From: Anastatus disparis
Taxonomy: Eukaryota > Arthropoda > Insecta > Hymenoptera > Eupelmidae
Length of the DNA: 64,000 nucleotides
Direction: 5' to 3'
NCBI GenBank assembly: GCA_017163975.1
Contig: JAFFSR010000237.1
Location: forward strand, 310,001 to 374,000
The position numbers and the translations under genes are program-made. Positions 38,592 to 48,123 of this stretch are shown here, piece after piece; the stretch's first letter is position 1; each line of letters opens with the position of its first letter. Below the pieces are notes generated by a model. That model saw only the letters and a list, made by a program, of their open reading frames with translations, was not told the origin of the DNA and searched no databases.

Positions 38592-39224
38592 ATAATTGTT
38601 GTGTTCGTGTGAATACTTTTTCTGCCTTGGACGTACCAAGAAGAAACTCACACACTTCCGTGTAAATTAATGACAGGAAGCCAATATTGAAATATAAAAA
38701 GCGTTTATTTAAAGACATACAAAATGTTTTGATTGTTTAGGGTAGTGCGTATGCGTCTTGCTCGTTGGACGCTCGATTGAGAACTAACTACAAAATCAGT
38801 TTTCAAGTACAAAAAAATAAAATAGGCGTTACTTATTTTACAAATACATTAAATAAGTAAGGCCATTGGTTGATTCATTTTAAATAGTGGGAATGTTTAT
38901 TACATAGGTTAGAACAGGAGCTAAAGGTTGAAAAACAATTTTTAGTGAAATTATAAGAGCTAATCCTAATTGCGGTATCTTGTAAAAACCGGGACGATAA
39001 TCTGGGATAGCTATAAAGGAAATATGTTTTTGCGATAAGCTTGGTATAGAATATAACTGGATATATTATTTTACAAGCTATTTGTTAAATATCCTAGTTT
39101 TAAGATTTGTACTATGAATTGATAAATATTACAATAAAAATAAAGGAAAAACCCGTACGTGCTTTTAAAGAAATAGTTTTTAGACAATATGTTTTAATAT
39201 TTTAGTCTAAGTCTCAACAATAAT
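38592..39224. mobile_element. Solo LTR, 623 bp, with 5-bp target duplication
   Basis: The LTR is 38,597-39,219, with TG...CA ends in either orientation and a 5-base terminal inverted repeat (TGTTG/CAACA). ATAAT duplications flank it at 38,592-38,596 and 39,220-39,224. It interrupts the endonuclease just after the GSYDFPI motif, and the frame continues into IIIDVNKHTYIKKTF on the other side. An AAATAAA on the minus strand about 120 bases before the CA end suggests minus orientation. No internal retrovirus-like sequence remains, so this is the product of LTR-LTR recombination. Confidence 0.85.
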
Positions 39225-39770
39225 TATAATAGGGAAATCGTAAGAGCCATATGTTTCGTCGCTAGCTTGAATTTCAATGTTACTTACTATGGACATGGTA
39301 GATGTGACTAAATCTATATTGGAAGTGTTGCCACTACGAATATCTATGTGCATGTTGGAGTTCGTATTATGTAGGTATAAATTCTTTAAGTCAAGAATGT
39401 ATTCTAATCTTTCTCCATTTGTGTCGGTGTTTTGGCAGTTCTATTTTATATTGTGTGCGTTGAAGTCTCGTGCTAGTATTGCATTTTTATTGTATTCTGT
39501 AGTCTCTTCTATACTGTTCCACTCATCGAGAGGATTGCGCCGGGGACTCTGTAGCAAGTAATAAAGTTGATTGAAGGCGTGATATTTAAGATACGCAAAC
39601 CAAATAGTTAAATGCTTTGCGTTTGAATTAAAGCTTGTTTTATTACGCTGCAGCTTAAATTTTTCCAAATCAAGTACATGATGCCTTCTCTTTGAGCATA
39701 TAGTCTATCTTGGAGGACTGTAGTAAAGCCAGGTATTTTAAAGTTATCTGCACCTGTGAGCTAAAATGCG
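39225..39770 (-). pseudogene. APE-type endonuclease domain of the non-LTR element
   Basis: The minus strand shows NFKIPGFTTVLQDR at the N-terminal side, ILARDFNAHN (the GDFNAHN metal-site motif with Gly changed to Arg) and, at the end, GSYDFPI (the SDHFPI catalytic motif with His lost). TAG follows DFNAHNIK, and at least one frameshift separates the N-terminal part. The family normally nicks target DNA for target-primed reverse transcription; this copy cannot. Confidence 0.85.
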
Positions 39771-40623
39771 ATGCATATAAATAAATCTTGAGTTACATAT
39801 GGTGATTGAATGTTCTGCTTTGTTGTCAAGTAATTTGGCTTTATTTGAAACAGAAGAGCTAATGAGTGTTTATGTTTACTTATAGTCTGCGTCAATTCGG
39901 AGAATTTACAATAATTTGGCTGTTCATTAATCTGTGCTGTGATTATCGTGCTTTCATTTTCATACTTATCTTGCTGGCTTTGTTCGGCATTTTCGCTGTT
40001 TGTTATGCTTTCAGCCAACGTATTGTTTTCTGTATTTTTGCAATATTTCATGAGATATCCTTCTTCTTTACACAGAAAGCATGCAAGCTTTTCAGTTGAA
40101 AAATACATCCAGTAATTGGTGTCATCGTACTGGATTTCCAGGATGTTGGGAATCTTTTCAACATCTGTAGCATGAACATACATTTGTTGCCTGAAATTGA
40201 GAATATGCGTATACCCTGTTTCGTTTATTCCTGCTTATCTGTGAAACTGGAGTAATATTTAGCCTTTTTACTTCAGCCTTCACAGTAGAATGAGGAATCA
40301 TCGGGCACACATTAGAAATAATTCTTTTCGCTTTAGATATATATGGTCGTAGTGTAAGAATGCTTTCTCCAATATTAACTTCAGTATTTTTTTCTGTTAA
40401 TTTGTCAGTAAGTTCCTTAGTAGAAAGATAAAAACAAATTCTACCGTGTAAAATTCGAGATATGTATATAATATGTTGTAGGCCTATTAAACTGCCTAAA
40501 GCGATGCTGTATTCATGAATCGTTTTGCCGTCTATTACGTTTAGTGATTGTAAAAGACTTTGGTACAAAATTTTTAGTTTTATTGATCTTAATAAAAATT
40601 ACATCTCCACACTGAAAAGACAT
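39761..40623 (-). pseudogene. ORF1 (nucleic-acid-binding) protein of the non-LTR element
   Basis: The start MSFQCGDVIFI at 40,623 is followed, after a frameshift near 40,560, by KTIHEYSIALGSLIGL and GRICFYLSTKEL. After a second shift near 40,180 comes CFLCKEEGYLMKYCKN. The last is a CCHC zinc-knuckle pattern in which the expected His is Tyr. Layout and composition match ORF1 of insect Jockey/I-type elements, which binds element RNA. The ORF ends where the endonuclease reading begins. Confidence 0.75.
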
Positions 40624-40890
40624 CGGCGCTGTTACAGGCACCCACCTGACTGTAGTTGCGCTAAAACTTACAGTCTGTATACAGTTTGTAGAAACGGCGT
40701 CGTACGAGCGCGAGCTTGCACCTTGAGGGTACCACAACGTCTTCTTGCGGTGCCGGTTAGCACATGTGTACAGTGCCGCCACTACGGCTTAATAAGAGGA
40801 GCTCAAACCGCGCCGTTCGAGTCCCGGTCGGCACTGCTAGAGTGCCAGGTGGCACTATAGTAGGCTGACACACAAGTGCCGCCACCGCTA
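40624..40890. other. GC-richer flank, possible 5' UTR of the non-LTR element
   Basis: This mixed-composition segment lies directly upstream of the ORF1 start. It contains a GTTCGAGTCCC box B-like motif near 40,818 and GTGCCG/CGGCAC that could pair, but the spacing is too short for a tRNA. It probably belongs to the retrotransposon 5' end or an old SINE. No gene is supported. Confidence 0.4.
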
Positions 40891-40961
40891 TACCTACGTG
40901 CACGTAGGTAAAAGACATCGGTACTCTATCCACCATGGTGGATAGAGTACCGATGTCTTTT
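40891..40961. repeat. Two adjacent perfect palindromes (20 bp and 52 bp)
   Basis: Positions 40,891-40,910 form a 20-base palindrome (TACCTACGTG and its complement). Positions 40,910-40,961 form an uninterrupted 52-base palindrome centred on CCATGG at 40,935/40,936. The outer sequence ACACTGAAAAGACATCGG also occurs at 40,609-40,626, at the ORF1 start of the non-LTR element. The right arm of the palindrome may therefore be a second, oppositely oriented fragment of that start. Confidence 0.9.
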
Positions 40962-41756
40962 CAGTGTATCCAGTATACGAACATCATTAATAGCGATGTT
41001 CACAAATTCTCTTCTCCTTAATGCACCAGCAATACCAAAAATAAGAATAACCTATAAATAGTTGAAAATGAATAATTTAAATTAATTAATAATTTTAAAC
41101 TGTTGATTAGACTTACTTTTGTAACGTAGTAATACTGGGATAAAGGAAATGAAAGGTTAAAAAATTTAGCATTTTCTTAAATAAAACTATCACTTTGATT
41201 ATGAGCGTTTACAGACGACTAGGTGTTCACAATTATTGAGAAAATACGCTCGCCGGCCCTCTTTTTCTCGAATTTTGTAAAACATTTTCTAATTGGTGGA
41301 AAATTTCAGTATAACAAATACTGTTTTCCAATCTCAAATTCTTATAGCACATAACACAAAGTCGGTACAACCAAATTACCAAACACAACTTTACGTCTCA
41401 TAACGCGCAAGTCCCCTCTCCACTCCCTTAATCTACAACTATTGTGATCATTCTGTTCCGAAATTTTAATCATTAGACTGAAGCGAAATACAAAATACCT
41501 TAAAACTATAAATATAATCTATACTAATTATTAATTCTGTCCGTAACACTTTTCACATAAATGGGTTTTATCCGGTGCCTCATTAAGAAATTTGGATGTA
41601 TTTTTTTTTAAACACTTGAGATTTTTTTGCTTGGTAGCCTTGTGATTGTCTTTTCATAAATACTACTATTGCTTTGTAACCACTAATATCAACCTAGTCA
41701 AATGCTTTATTCGTACATTGTAGCATTGAAAATATTGACAATATTGAAAATATCAA
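40962..41756. other. AT-rich noncoding DNA
   Basis: No open frame of interest and no recognised repeat. It separates the 5' end of the non-LTR element from the CAT/AAC microsatellite. Confidence 0.5.
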
Positions 41757-42430
41757 CATCATTATCAACATCAATATCATCATCAACATCAACATCATAT
41801 AGAGCGCAGTGGCGTAACGGATGGAGCTCTGGCCTTCAACGCGGTGGGCATGGTATCGAATCCCGGCCAGGTACCTCTGACTTTTTTTTCGAAAGAAAAA
41901 TGAGTGTATGTGCTAATAATATTGCGACTCTTAAAAAATCCGATCTCATTAGGTATTGGTTGATTGTTGGTCACAAAAGTGACTGACCATCGATCGATAG
42001 TCAAAGATTTCGGTATGGTGTATCAGATAGGCTAGCCTGATGTAATGTGTAAAACGGTAACCGGGCTAGAATCTATCTGATATCATCATATGAAAAAAGT
42101 TAATTATATAGAGGACAATATCCTCATATATTAACTTTTTTTTATAAAAAAAATATAAAAAAACATCAACATCATTATTAACATCAATATCATCATCAGC
42201 ATCAACATCATCAACAGCATCAACCTCATCATCAACATCGGCATCATCATCAGGATCAACATCAATATCATTATTAGTATCAACATCATCATCATCATCA
42301 ACATGGCCATCAACATCATCGTCATCAGCATTAATATTAGAATCGTCATCATCAGCATTATTATCAGCATCATCAACATCATTATAAACATCACCGTCGT
42401 GATTGTCGTCGTCTTCGTCATCAGCATTTG
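41757..42430. repeat. ATC/AAC trinucleotide microsatellite split by a SINE
   Basis: Imperfect (ATCAAC/ATCATC)n runs occur at 41,757-41,798 and 42,164-42,430 on either side of a SINE insertion. The minus-strand translation is Asp/Val/Asn-rich and is an artefact of the GAT/GTT triplets. Confidence 0.9.
41787..42175 (+). mobile_element. tRNA-derived SINE, family B, copy 2
   Basis: The element proper is 41,799-42,163 (365 bp), colinear with the 367-bp copy at 38,187. It has box A (TGGCGTAACGGATGGAGC), a damaged box B (GGTATCGAATCCC), the shared body CCAGGTACCTCTGAC, and the 3' GAGGACAATATCCTC hairpin with an A-rich tail. The likely duplication is CATCAACATCAT at 41,787-41,798 and 42,164-42,175, but the microsatellite target makes this less certain. 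Confidence 0.88.
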
Positions 42431-42734
42431 TGTGTGTGAACGAAACAATAGTAAGCATTTAGAATGATGACGTGACATCACAAGTGGACGACAAAATGGA
42501 TAATCAAGAACAGGAAAATTAAAACGTAATAGAACAATTGAAAAAACGTTATTTTAAAAATAAACACTTAATAAATAATTATAATTGCAAATTGATTTTT
42601 TTATACAATATTTTTGAAAAAGTTGCACTATTAGTTGCACAAATAGTTTCGTCACTTTTTACTCGATAAAGCGACACAATAACTAGCGTAAAATATAGCA
42701 CAGAAAGAAGTCTAAAAGTTTCGCAACCTTTTTT
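42431..42734. other. AT-rich spacer
   Basis: Noncoding DNA between the microsatellite and the truncated 5' edge of the Gypsy-type element. No feature seen. Confidence 0.5.
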
Positions 42735-44170
42735 AGGAGGAGTTGCTAGTATCGATGGCCGTCCTGATCCAGGACATAGATAACCACGAACGTATTATAA
42801 CTTATACAAGCCGTACGTTAAGCCCCGCGGAGAAAAACTACTCCGTCACTGACTAGGAGAGTATCACAACTCCGGATCACGGATTTTGCTCAAACTTTGG
42901 AATAAGTTTCCAAATGTCAAAATATGAAAGGAAATAGAATTTTAGACACCAACGCTCAATATTTCCCTAGTTATAGGCAATTAAAGAAAATCACTAAAAA
43001 AGTTACTAGATTTTTAAACGCATATAGTTCCTTAGCATTGATAGCTAGAAGCTTGAAACTTTTTTAAATGAAAGCTGAGCTCAAATCCTTTCGAATAAGT
43101 AGTTATAGCATGTCAAAATATTATTTTTTCCCAAAGTTATAGCGTGATAAACATTGGACCCAATTTCAGCTTTTGTTATTAATTAATGTTTTAAGAGTCA
43201 GCTGTATACCGACACAGTTACCTGTTTTACCGAATCTATTTAAAATTTATTTTTTATAAAAACTAATAGCTTCAGGCAGAAATAAAGAGATGGTTTCGAT
43301 TCGTGTAAAAGAAAGCAATATTTTCTCTGATAAGAATAATTTAATTCCACTGCTTTATTTTCAAGAAAAGTTGGAATAGCTTGAAAATCCCATTATTTGA
43401 CACTAATTTCTAATTTTTTAAGTTATTCCAACTTTTCTTAAAAACGAAGCAATAAAATTAATTCATACTAATCAAAGAAAATATTACATTTTATTGAACA
43501 CATCGAAACCATCTCTTTATTTTTGCCTCTTGTTGCTAATTTTGGGAAAAAAGTCAATTTTTTAATTAGAAAAGGACAGAGATACAGCGGACTCTTAAAA
43601 AGAAAAATCAGGTCCAATGTTTATCACGCTATAACTTTGGGAAAAAATAATATTTTGACATGCTATAACTACTTATTCGAAAGGATTTGAGCTCAGCTTT
43701 CATTTAAAAAAGTTTCAAGCTTCTAGCCATCAATGCTAAGGAGCTATATGCGTTTAAAAATCTAGTAACTTTTTTAGTGATTTTCTTTAATTGCCTATAA
43801 CTAGGGAAATATCGAGTGTTGGTGTCTAAAATTCTGTTTCCTTTCATATTTTGACATTTGGAAACTTATCCCAAAGTTTGAGCAAAATCCATGATCCGGA
43901 GTTGTGATACTCTCCTAGTGAGCTAAAATGTCTAACTGTGAAGTGGGGTATTTGCAAGATGCATGATTACGTGGAAGAATACCGTTTCCTCGTAATCACG
44001 GATCATCAGCCCTTAAAATGGCTCTACCAAATAGACAATCCGTCAGGTCGATTTCCTCACTGTGCTATTGAATTAAGCCAATGCGACTTATAAATAAAAT
44101 ATCAGCGAGGATCCGAAAACACCATCGCCGATATTTTATCACGTTAACCGATAAAAGCCTGTGCATCTGC
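42735..44170 (+). pseudogene. Gypsy RNase H region, interrupted
   Basis: The left piece reads AVLIQDIDNHERIITYTSR and TLSPAEKNYSVT. The right piece reads CLTVKWGICKMHDYVEEYRF, then VITDHQPLKWLYQIDNPSG, an in-frame TAA, then YQRGSENTIADILSR. The TDHQPL aspartate and the NT.AD.LSR ending are diagnostic of Gypsy RNase H. The two pieces are separated by a 1,066-bp palindrome at 42,853-43,918. Confidence 0.88.
42850..43921. mobile_element. 1,066-bp palindromic element with 3-bp TGA target duplication
   Basis: The element proper is 42,853-43,918, with terminal CTAGGAGAGTATCACAAC and its complement and TGA at 42,850-42,852 and 43,919-43,921. Arms of about 310 bases are nearly identical. The interior is also largely self-complementary (GAAATAAAGAGATGGTTTCG faces CGAAACCATCTCTTTATTTT). 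No open frame. It sits inside a Gypsy RNase H codon run, and the frame is continuous if the element and one TGA are discounted, so the ends are secure. The superfamily is unknown. Confidence 0.88.
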
Positions 44171-44289
44171 AGAAAAAAATGCACATGGTATTATCTGCTG
44201 CTGAACAAATTGAAAATCCGATCAACAGACTTCCAGATAATCAATGTAAAACTGTTTCTCTAATAATCTATAAATAAAGAAACAACTCT

Positions 44290-45370
44290 TCCGTAGATCT
44301 TGAGTAGAAATTATGCGTGCCATCCGAAGAACGTAAAAATGTTTTATACGAAGTACATGACGCCTCAACTTTCGGCCATCTAGGAACGTTTGAAACATTG
44401 AAACGCTTGAAACAGCGCTACCATTGGCTGGAAATGCTTCCCGAAGTAATGTAAAAGCGTGTCAAAATTGCCAGCGACATAAGCCTCAGCAGCAATTTCC
44501 ACCTGCGCTCATACAATTTTCTAAAGTTGAAACATCATGGGAAACAGTATCCATCGATATTGTCGGTCGGTTTTCAAAGTCGAAAAACCAGACCAACCTC
44601 TTGGATATGCAAGATCGGTTCACCAAGTAGGTGGAACTAATACTGTTAAGAGTCGCTACCAAGACTATCACTAAAGCGATAGAAAATCGGGTCATTCTTC
44701 GTCATGATTGCCCGAAGACCATCTTAGACGACAATGGAAGACAATTCATCAGAAGCGAGTTCACCGATTTTCTGAAAAAACAACATTGCACACCGTTTAA
44801 CGCCTACCTACATACCATAATGAAATCTGGTAGAAAAGATACACCGAGTCATTAAAATGATGATGAAACAGTATATAGACAACAACCATAAGTGCTCGGA
44901 TGAAGATCTCAATGCTATAGCTTTCACCTATAACACCGCTAAGAGCGAGTCTACAGATTTTTCTCCAGCGCATCTGTACACCGGAAGAGAATTAACCCCA
45001 CCAGGGGCTATAAACCCACAGACCAACCGACCGACAACTGCACTCAACCATATCACCAAGATCTAGGAAGCTTTAGAACAAGTAAAGTTTAATCTGATCA
45101 CCAGCTTTCTAAAGCAAAAACAGTACTACGGTAAGCACCACAGACACTGACAACCGAAAATAGGAGACAAGGTACTTAAGAAAATCAACAAGCTGTAGGA
45201 CAAAAATAAAGACTTCTCGGCCAAACTGCATCACAATTTTGCAGTTTCATTTTTAGTACACAAAATAGTCTCACTAGTAGTCTATGATCTTACAGATGAC
45301 AATAACGATATTATACCGCGTGTCCATATAAAAGACATGAAACCATATACGCCGTATCTCAACCGTGAGC
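44290..45370 (+). pseudogene. Gypsy integrase relic
   Basis: The N-terminal HHCC zinc motif is visible as HDASTFGHLG then, after a shift, CQNCQR. The core has VSIDIVG (first Asp), ILDDNGRQF (second Asp) and, after a further shift, VEKIHRVIK (Glu). It continues with FTYNTAKSESTDFSPAHLYTG and a C-terminal GDKVLKK-type segment. Two or more frameshifts and several stops break it. The family inserts retrotransposon cDNA; this copy cannot. Confidence 0.87.
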
Positions 45371-45742
45371 CTACAGATGGCTCGTTACACCCACAATCTG
45401 TAGGGTTCAAAGATATTATGTATATCTTTATTTGTGAGTTGAGTGAAGGTGTACGTAGCCCTATACTCTACTTATGGAGGATCACCAGGAGATGAGGTGA
45501 AAAGATGAGCATTTAGTGTTAATTAAAGGTGTTCTTTATTAATGATGTGTCTGTGTTAGACGTCTGCCAAGTACTGAAAGAACGCGTGTTCGATTTCGCC
45601 GGCGTTACCTCCATATCTCCTGTCTGCGCTTGCGCTCTTTCGCTGACATATGTAGCCTGCCTACAAATCAGAATAACCAACCACAGAAGATAATAACAGC
45701 AATTTATTCAAAGAACTCATTTGTGATTCTGAGTAATCATTA

Positions 45743-46299
45743 TGAACAACAAAGAGTTCGAAATGTTGTGGAGACAGGCCGGTGAGCCGCCCTCAATTCC
45801 TCCAAAACTGTGACGCTTACATAAATTAGGCGAAATATCTAGGCCAGTAACACCACTGCCACCACCACCTCAGCAAGTGATCGTCAACACTAGCGTTCGT
45901 GTTTCCATTCAACCGTCTATTATGACACAACCGATAAAACCGCTAGGAATGTAAACGTCGATAAGAGATACCCCACCACTAAAGAAGCCAATAATCAAAG
46001 AGATCTCGGTGTTGACACCGAGACGTGAAGTGGACTCTCTTATCACTCACTTAAGAACCGCTAGACGGAATAAGGCAGCATCGGTTGGAGTCCGCTACGA
46101 GCAGCCCGTATCCCACGTTGTCTACCCGGTACCATCTTGGAATACAAGACCAACGAACACGGTATACCTACCCAGGGGCATGCAGGTTAAAGTACCAGTG
46201 GATTTTAAGTGCTATAGGGTCTTCATCAACGATCAAAGGTGGAAGCTGACCTTTGATCTGACCAGCGGAAAGCTACAACAATTCCCACTTCCGCGATGA
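45743..46299 (+). pseudogene. Unidentified ORF downstream of Gypsy integrase
   Basis: One frame of about 185 codons starts MNNKEFEMLWRQAGEPP and has two in-frame stops (TGA near 45,812 and TAA near 45,954). It ends with the intact 97-codon tail QRWKLTFDLTSGKLQQFPLP. It is Pro- and basic-rich with no membrane segment or zinc knuckle. Its position after pol resembles a third ORF of some Gypsy lineages, but it is not env-like. It could also be the beginning of a gag from a second element copy. Function unknown. Confidence 0.5.
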
Positions 46300-46499
46300 A
46301 GGATATAATACAATTATTTTGTTAATATTAAATTTGTACAGATTCATATTACTAACATAGATGTAAGTTAAACCAAGCCTCGTGTTAACCCAGCGAAGAC
46401 ATGGAGGGGTATATAAGTCGTGGTACTTTCATCGACTAGTGGAGGACCTACCTCCAACCGAGAAGGTGGAGGTAAGAGGATAAGGAGACTATGCAAAGC

Positions 46500-47584
46500 A
46501 GTAGGTAAGTAAATTGAACATGTTTTTTCGTGCTCTTTAATTCTTACTGCATTTATTAATTTGCGGCATTTTGAGCATTTTGTTTTTCCATTATGAACAT
46601 CTCTTTTATGTTTGTCAATGCGCTTCACCCAGAGCCCACATACATCGCATTGAACAGAAGAAAACTCCAAATCGTGCGATCGTTGATGTCTTTGTAAAGA
46701 TCGTAGAGATTTATATTTTTTCTGACATCTGCTGCATTCGTATTCTTCTGTACTACAATGTTTTTTTCCAAATGTTCCTTCATTCTCTTTTTCGTTACAA
46801 AAAGACTTTGACAATCATCAAGAGGGCATTCATGCAATGTCTTTCGACTTTCTGTAACAGTCGTCAAGACAGTTTTATCACGAGAGATATTTGTTCTTCT
46901 CGATTCGTCGCATTCACAACATAATGGCTCATAAGCGGCATTTCCTTCTTTGCATTGATAATTTATAACTTCAGCTAAATTCATGTCAATGTTTTTTACC
47001 GCATGATATGTTCCTCTACGAATATAAAATAAGTCTCCTGCTTTCAGTAGTTCAAAAGTATGCGGTACTTTCCATTCATCTAATAAAAGAGATGATACTA
47101 AATAAATTTTATGTTGGAGTATTTGAGGACATGTAGATTCATTACAATTTGAACTTTGTAAATATTTCATTGTATTATTTTCAACCTCTGCTCAAGAAAG
47201 ATGATCAATTAAGTACCATGACTTTGGAGCACCATACTTTAATACATTTATGCTGCCTAGAGCTCCGTCTTCTATATGGAGAGTGGTGTAACTGTTTTTT
47301 AAACCAACATAGTGCATTGATTTATTAATACCGGGCATTTCGGAAATACCTTGCTCTTCATCAACACTTATGTGAGAATGAAAAGATTCAAGTAAAGAAG
47401 TGGTTTCTTTCGGTACATTTTCTATATCACGAAAGTATAGAGCACCTTGTTTATAATTTTGAAAGACATTTTGAAATACTTTCATTGCCACCTTCCAATC
47501 TTCATCTTCTTCTATTAGGTTTCCATCTTTTTTTAAGCATTGTTCCAGACGTAAAAGTTTTTGCTCCTCAGTTAAAGGAATCAT
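46500..47584 (-). pseudogene. KDM4-like JmjC histone demethylase-type protein with C2H2 fingers, damaged
   Basis: The ATG at 47,584 opens a frame with PGINKSMHYVG, TTLHIEDG and SINVLKYGAPKSWYLI. The frame is stopped by TGA after codon 130 but continues as CPQILQHKIYLVSSLLLDEW and GTYHAVKNIDMNLAEVINY. By the spacing of KDM4 enzymes, Fe(II) ligands His103, Glu105 and His194, and 2-oxoglutarate contacts Asn113 and Lys121, are all present. Then come finger-type CPLDDCQSLFVTKKRMKEH, a frameshift near 46,765 at an A run, YECSRCQKKYKSLRSLQRH, QCDVCGLWVKRIDKHKRDVH and a third CSKC.. finger. No JmjN is seen. The 3' end runs into Gypsy sequence at about 46,500. The family demethylates histone lysines in the nucleus. 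This copy needs readthrough and a frame change, so it is probably a young pseudogene or transposon cargo. Confidence 0.8.
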
Positions 47585-47638
47585 TTGATGGATTTTGAAG
47601 GAATAAATTTGTATGTTTGTTTTTAAGATTAAAATACC

Positions 47639-47851
47639 TTAAGGCGACTTCGGATTTTAGGTTAGGTTTTATTTTTGAGTTTACAAATTACTCTTTCAAT
47701 ATGTAAAATTTTTCAGATTTTTTAATTTTCCACCATTCTAGGGATTATAATAGATGGTGGAAAATTAAAAAATTCAAAAAATTTTAGAAACTGAAAGAGT
47801 AATTTGTAAACTACAAAATGAAATCGAACCGAACTTCCGTAGTCGCCTTAA
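47639..47851. mobile_element. 205-bp palindromic MITE with TTAA target duplication
   Basis: The element at 47,643-47,847 has termini GGCGACTTCGGA and TCCGTAGTCGCC complements and is flanked by TTAA on both sides. The arms pair almost to the centre (TTTTCCACCATTCTAGG against GATGGTGGAAAA). TTAA duplications are typical of piggyBac and Kolobok. It lies between the divergent starts of the JmjC and PHD genes and so may sit in their shared promoter. Confidence 0.85.
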
Positions 47852-48123
47852 GAGAAGGTAACAACTAAGGGACGTGAGTAAGAGATAAAGAAAAACGAGC
47901 ATGAAAAACACGATAAATCGTGTTTCTTTTTCTTTAAAAATTACTCTAAACTAAAATTTATTATTAAAATGTTTCTCCTAGAATTTAATCATAGTATTAA
48001 TAAAGACAAAAGATGGAATAATAATAATAATAATAACAAATATCACCTTTTAAATTTAACTACTTTTTATAAGCATCCATCTCTTGCCTTTTTTTAATAA
48101 TGTTTTTAGACTTAATTGCTTTT
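47852..48123. promoter_or_regulatory. Intergenic space of the divergent JmjC/PHD pair
   Basis: The two ATGs (47,584 minus, 48,124 plus) are 540 bases apart, of which 209 are the MITE and its duplication. The remainder is AT-rich with a short (AAT)n run at about 48,018-48,034. A bidirectional promoter is inferred from layout only. Confidence 0.3.

Larger units (their letters stand above)
34725..40623 (-). mobile_element. Decayed non-LTR (LINE) retrotransposon, Jockey/I-like, split by three insertions
   Basis: On the minus strand one element can be followed in order. It has ORF1 with a CCHC-like knuckle (about 40,623-39,761), an APE-type endonuclease (about 39,770-39,225), an EN-RT linker and the first part of the reverse transcriptase (38,186-37,317), and then the RT palm with FADD (35,239-34,725). 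The order is interrupted by a 623-bp solo LTR, a 367-bp SINE and a 2,071-bp palindrome, each bounded by a target-site duplication. Frameshifts and stops also occur in the element itself, so it was already inactive. Its 3' part beyond the RT thumb is missing or unrecognisable. The clade is inferred from the overall order and motifs only. Confidence 0.85.
42735..46500 (+). mobile_element. Truncated, decayed Gypsy (Ty3)-type LTR retrotransposon
   Basis: A plus-strand pol relic is present, with an RNase H C-terminal part (42,735-42,852 and 43,922-44,170), integrase (about 44,290-45,370) and a further open region (45,743-46,299). Protease, most of the reverse transcriptase and the 5' LTR are absent. 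The right edge near 46,500 abuts the 3' end of the minus-strand JmjC gene. A GTATATAAG box near 46,410 could belong to LTR remains, but no paired LTR is visible. Stops and frameshifts make it inactive. Confidence 0.8.

Noticed and set aside
40770..40835. tRNA-like fold with GTGCCG/CGGCAC ends and GTTCGAGTCCC
   Set aside because: The length between the ends is too short for a tRNA and there is no box A; probably coincidental or an old SINE piece.
42066..42481. Asp-rich and Met/Leu-rich minus-strand frames of about 115-130 codons
   Set aside because: They are translations of the ATC/AAC microsatellite and of the SINE inserted in it.
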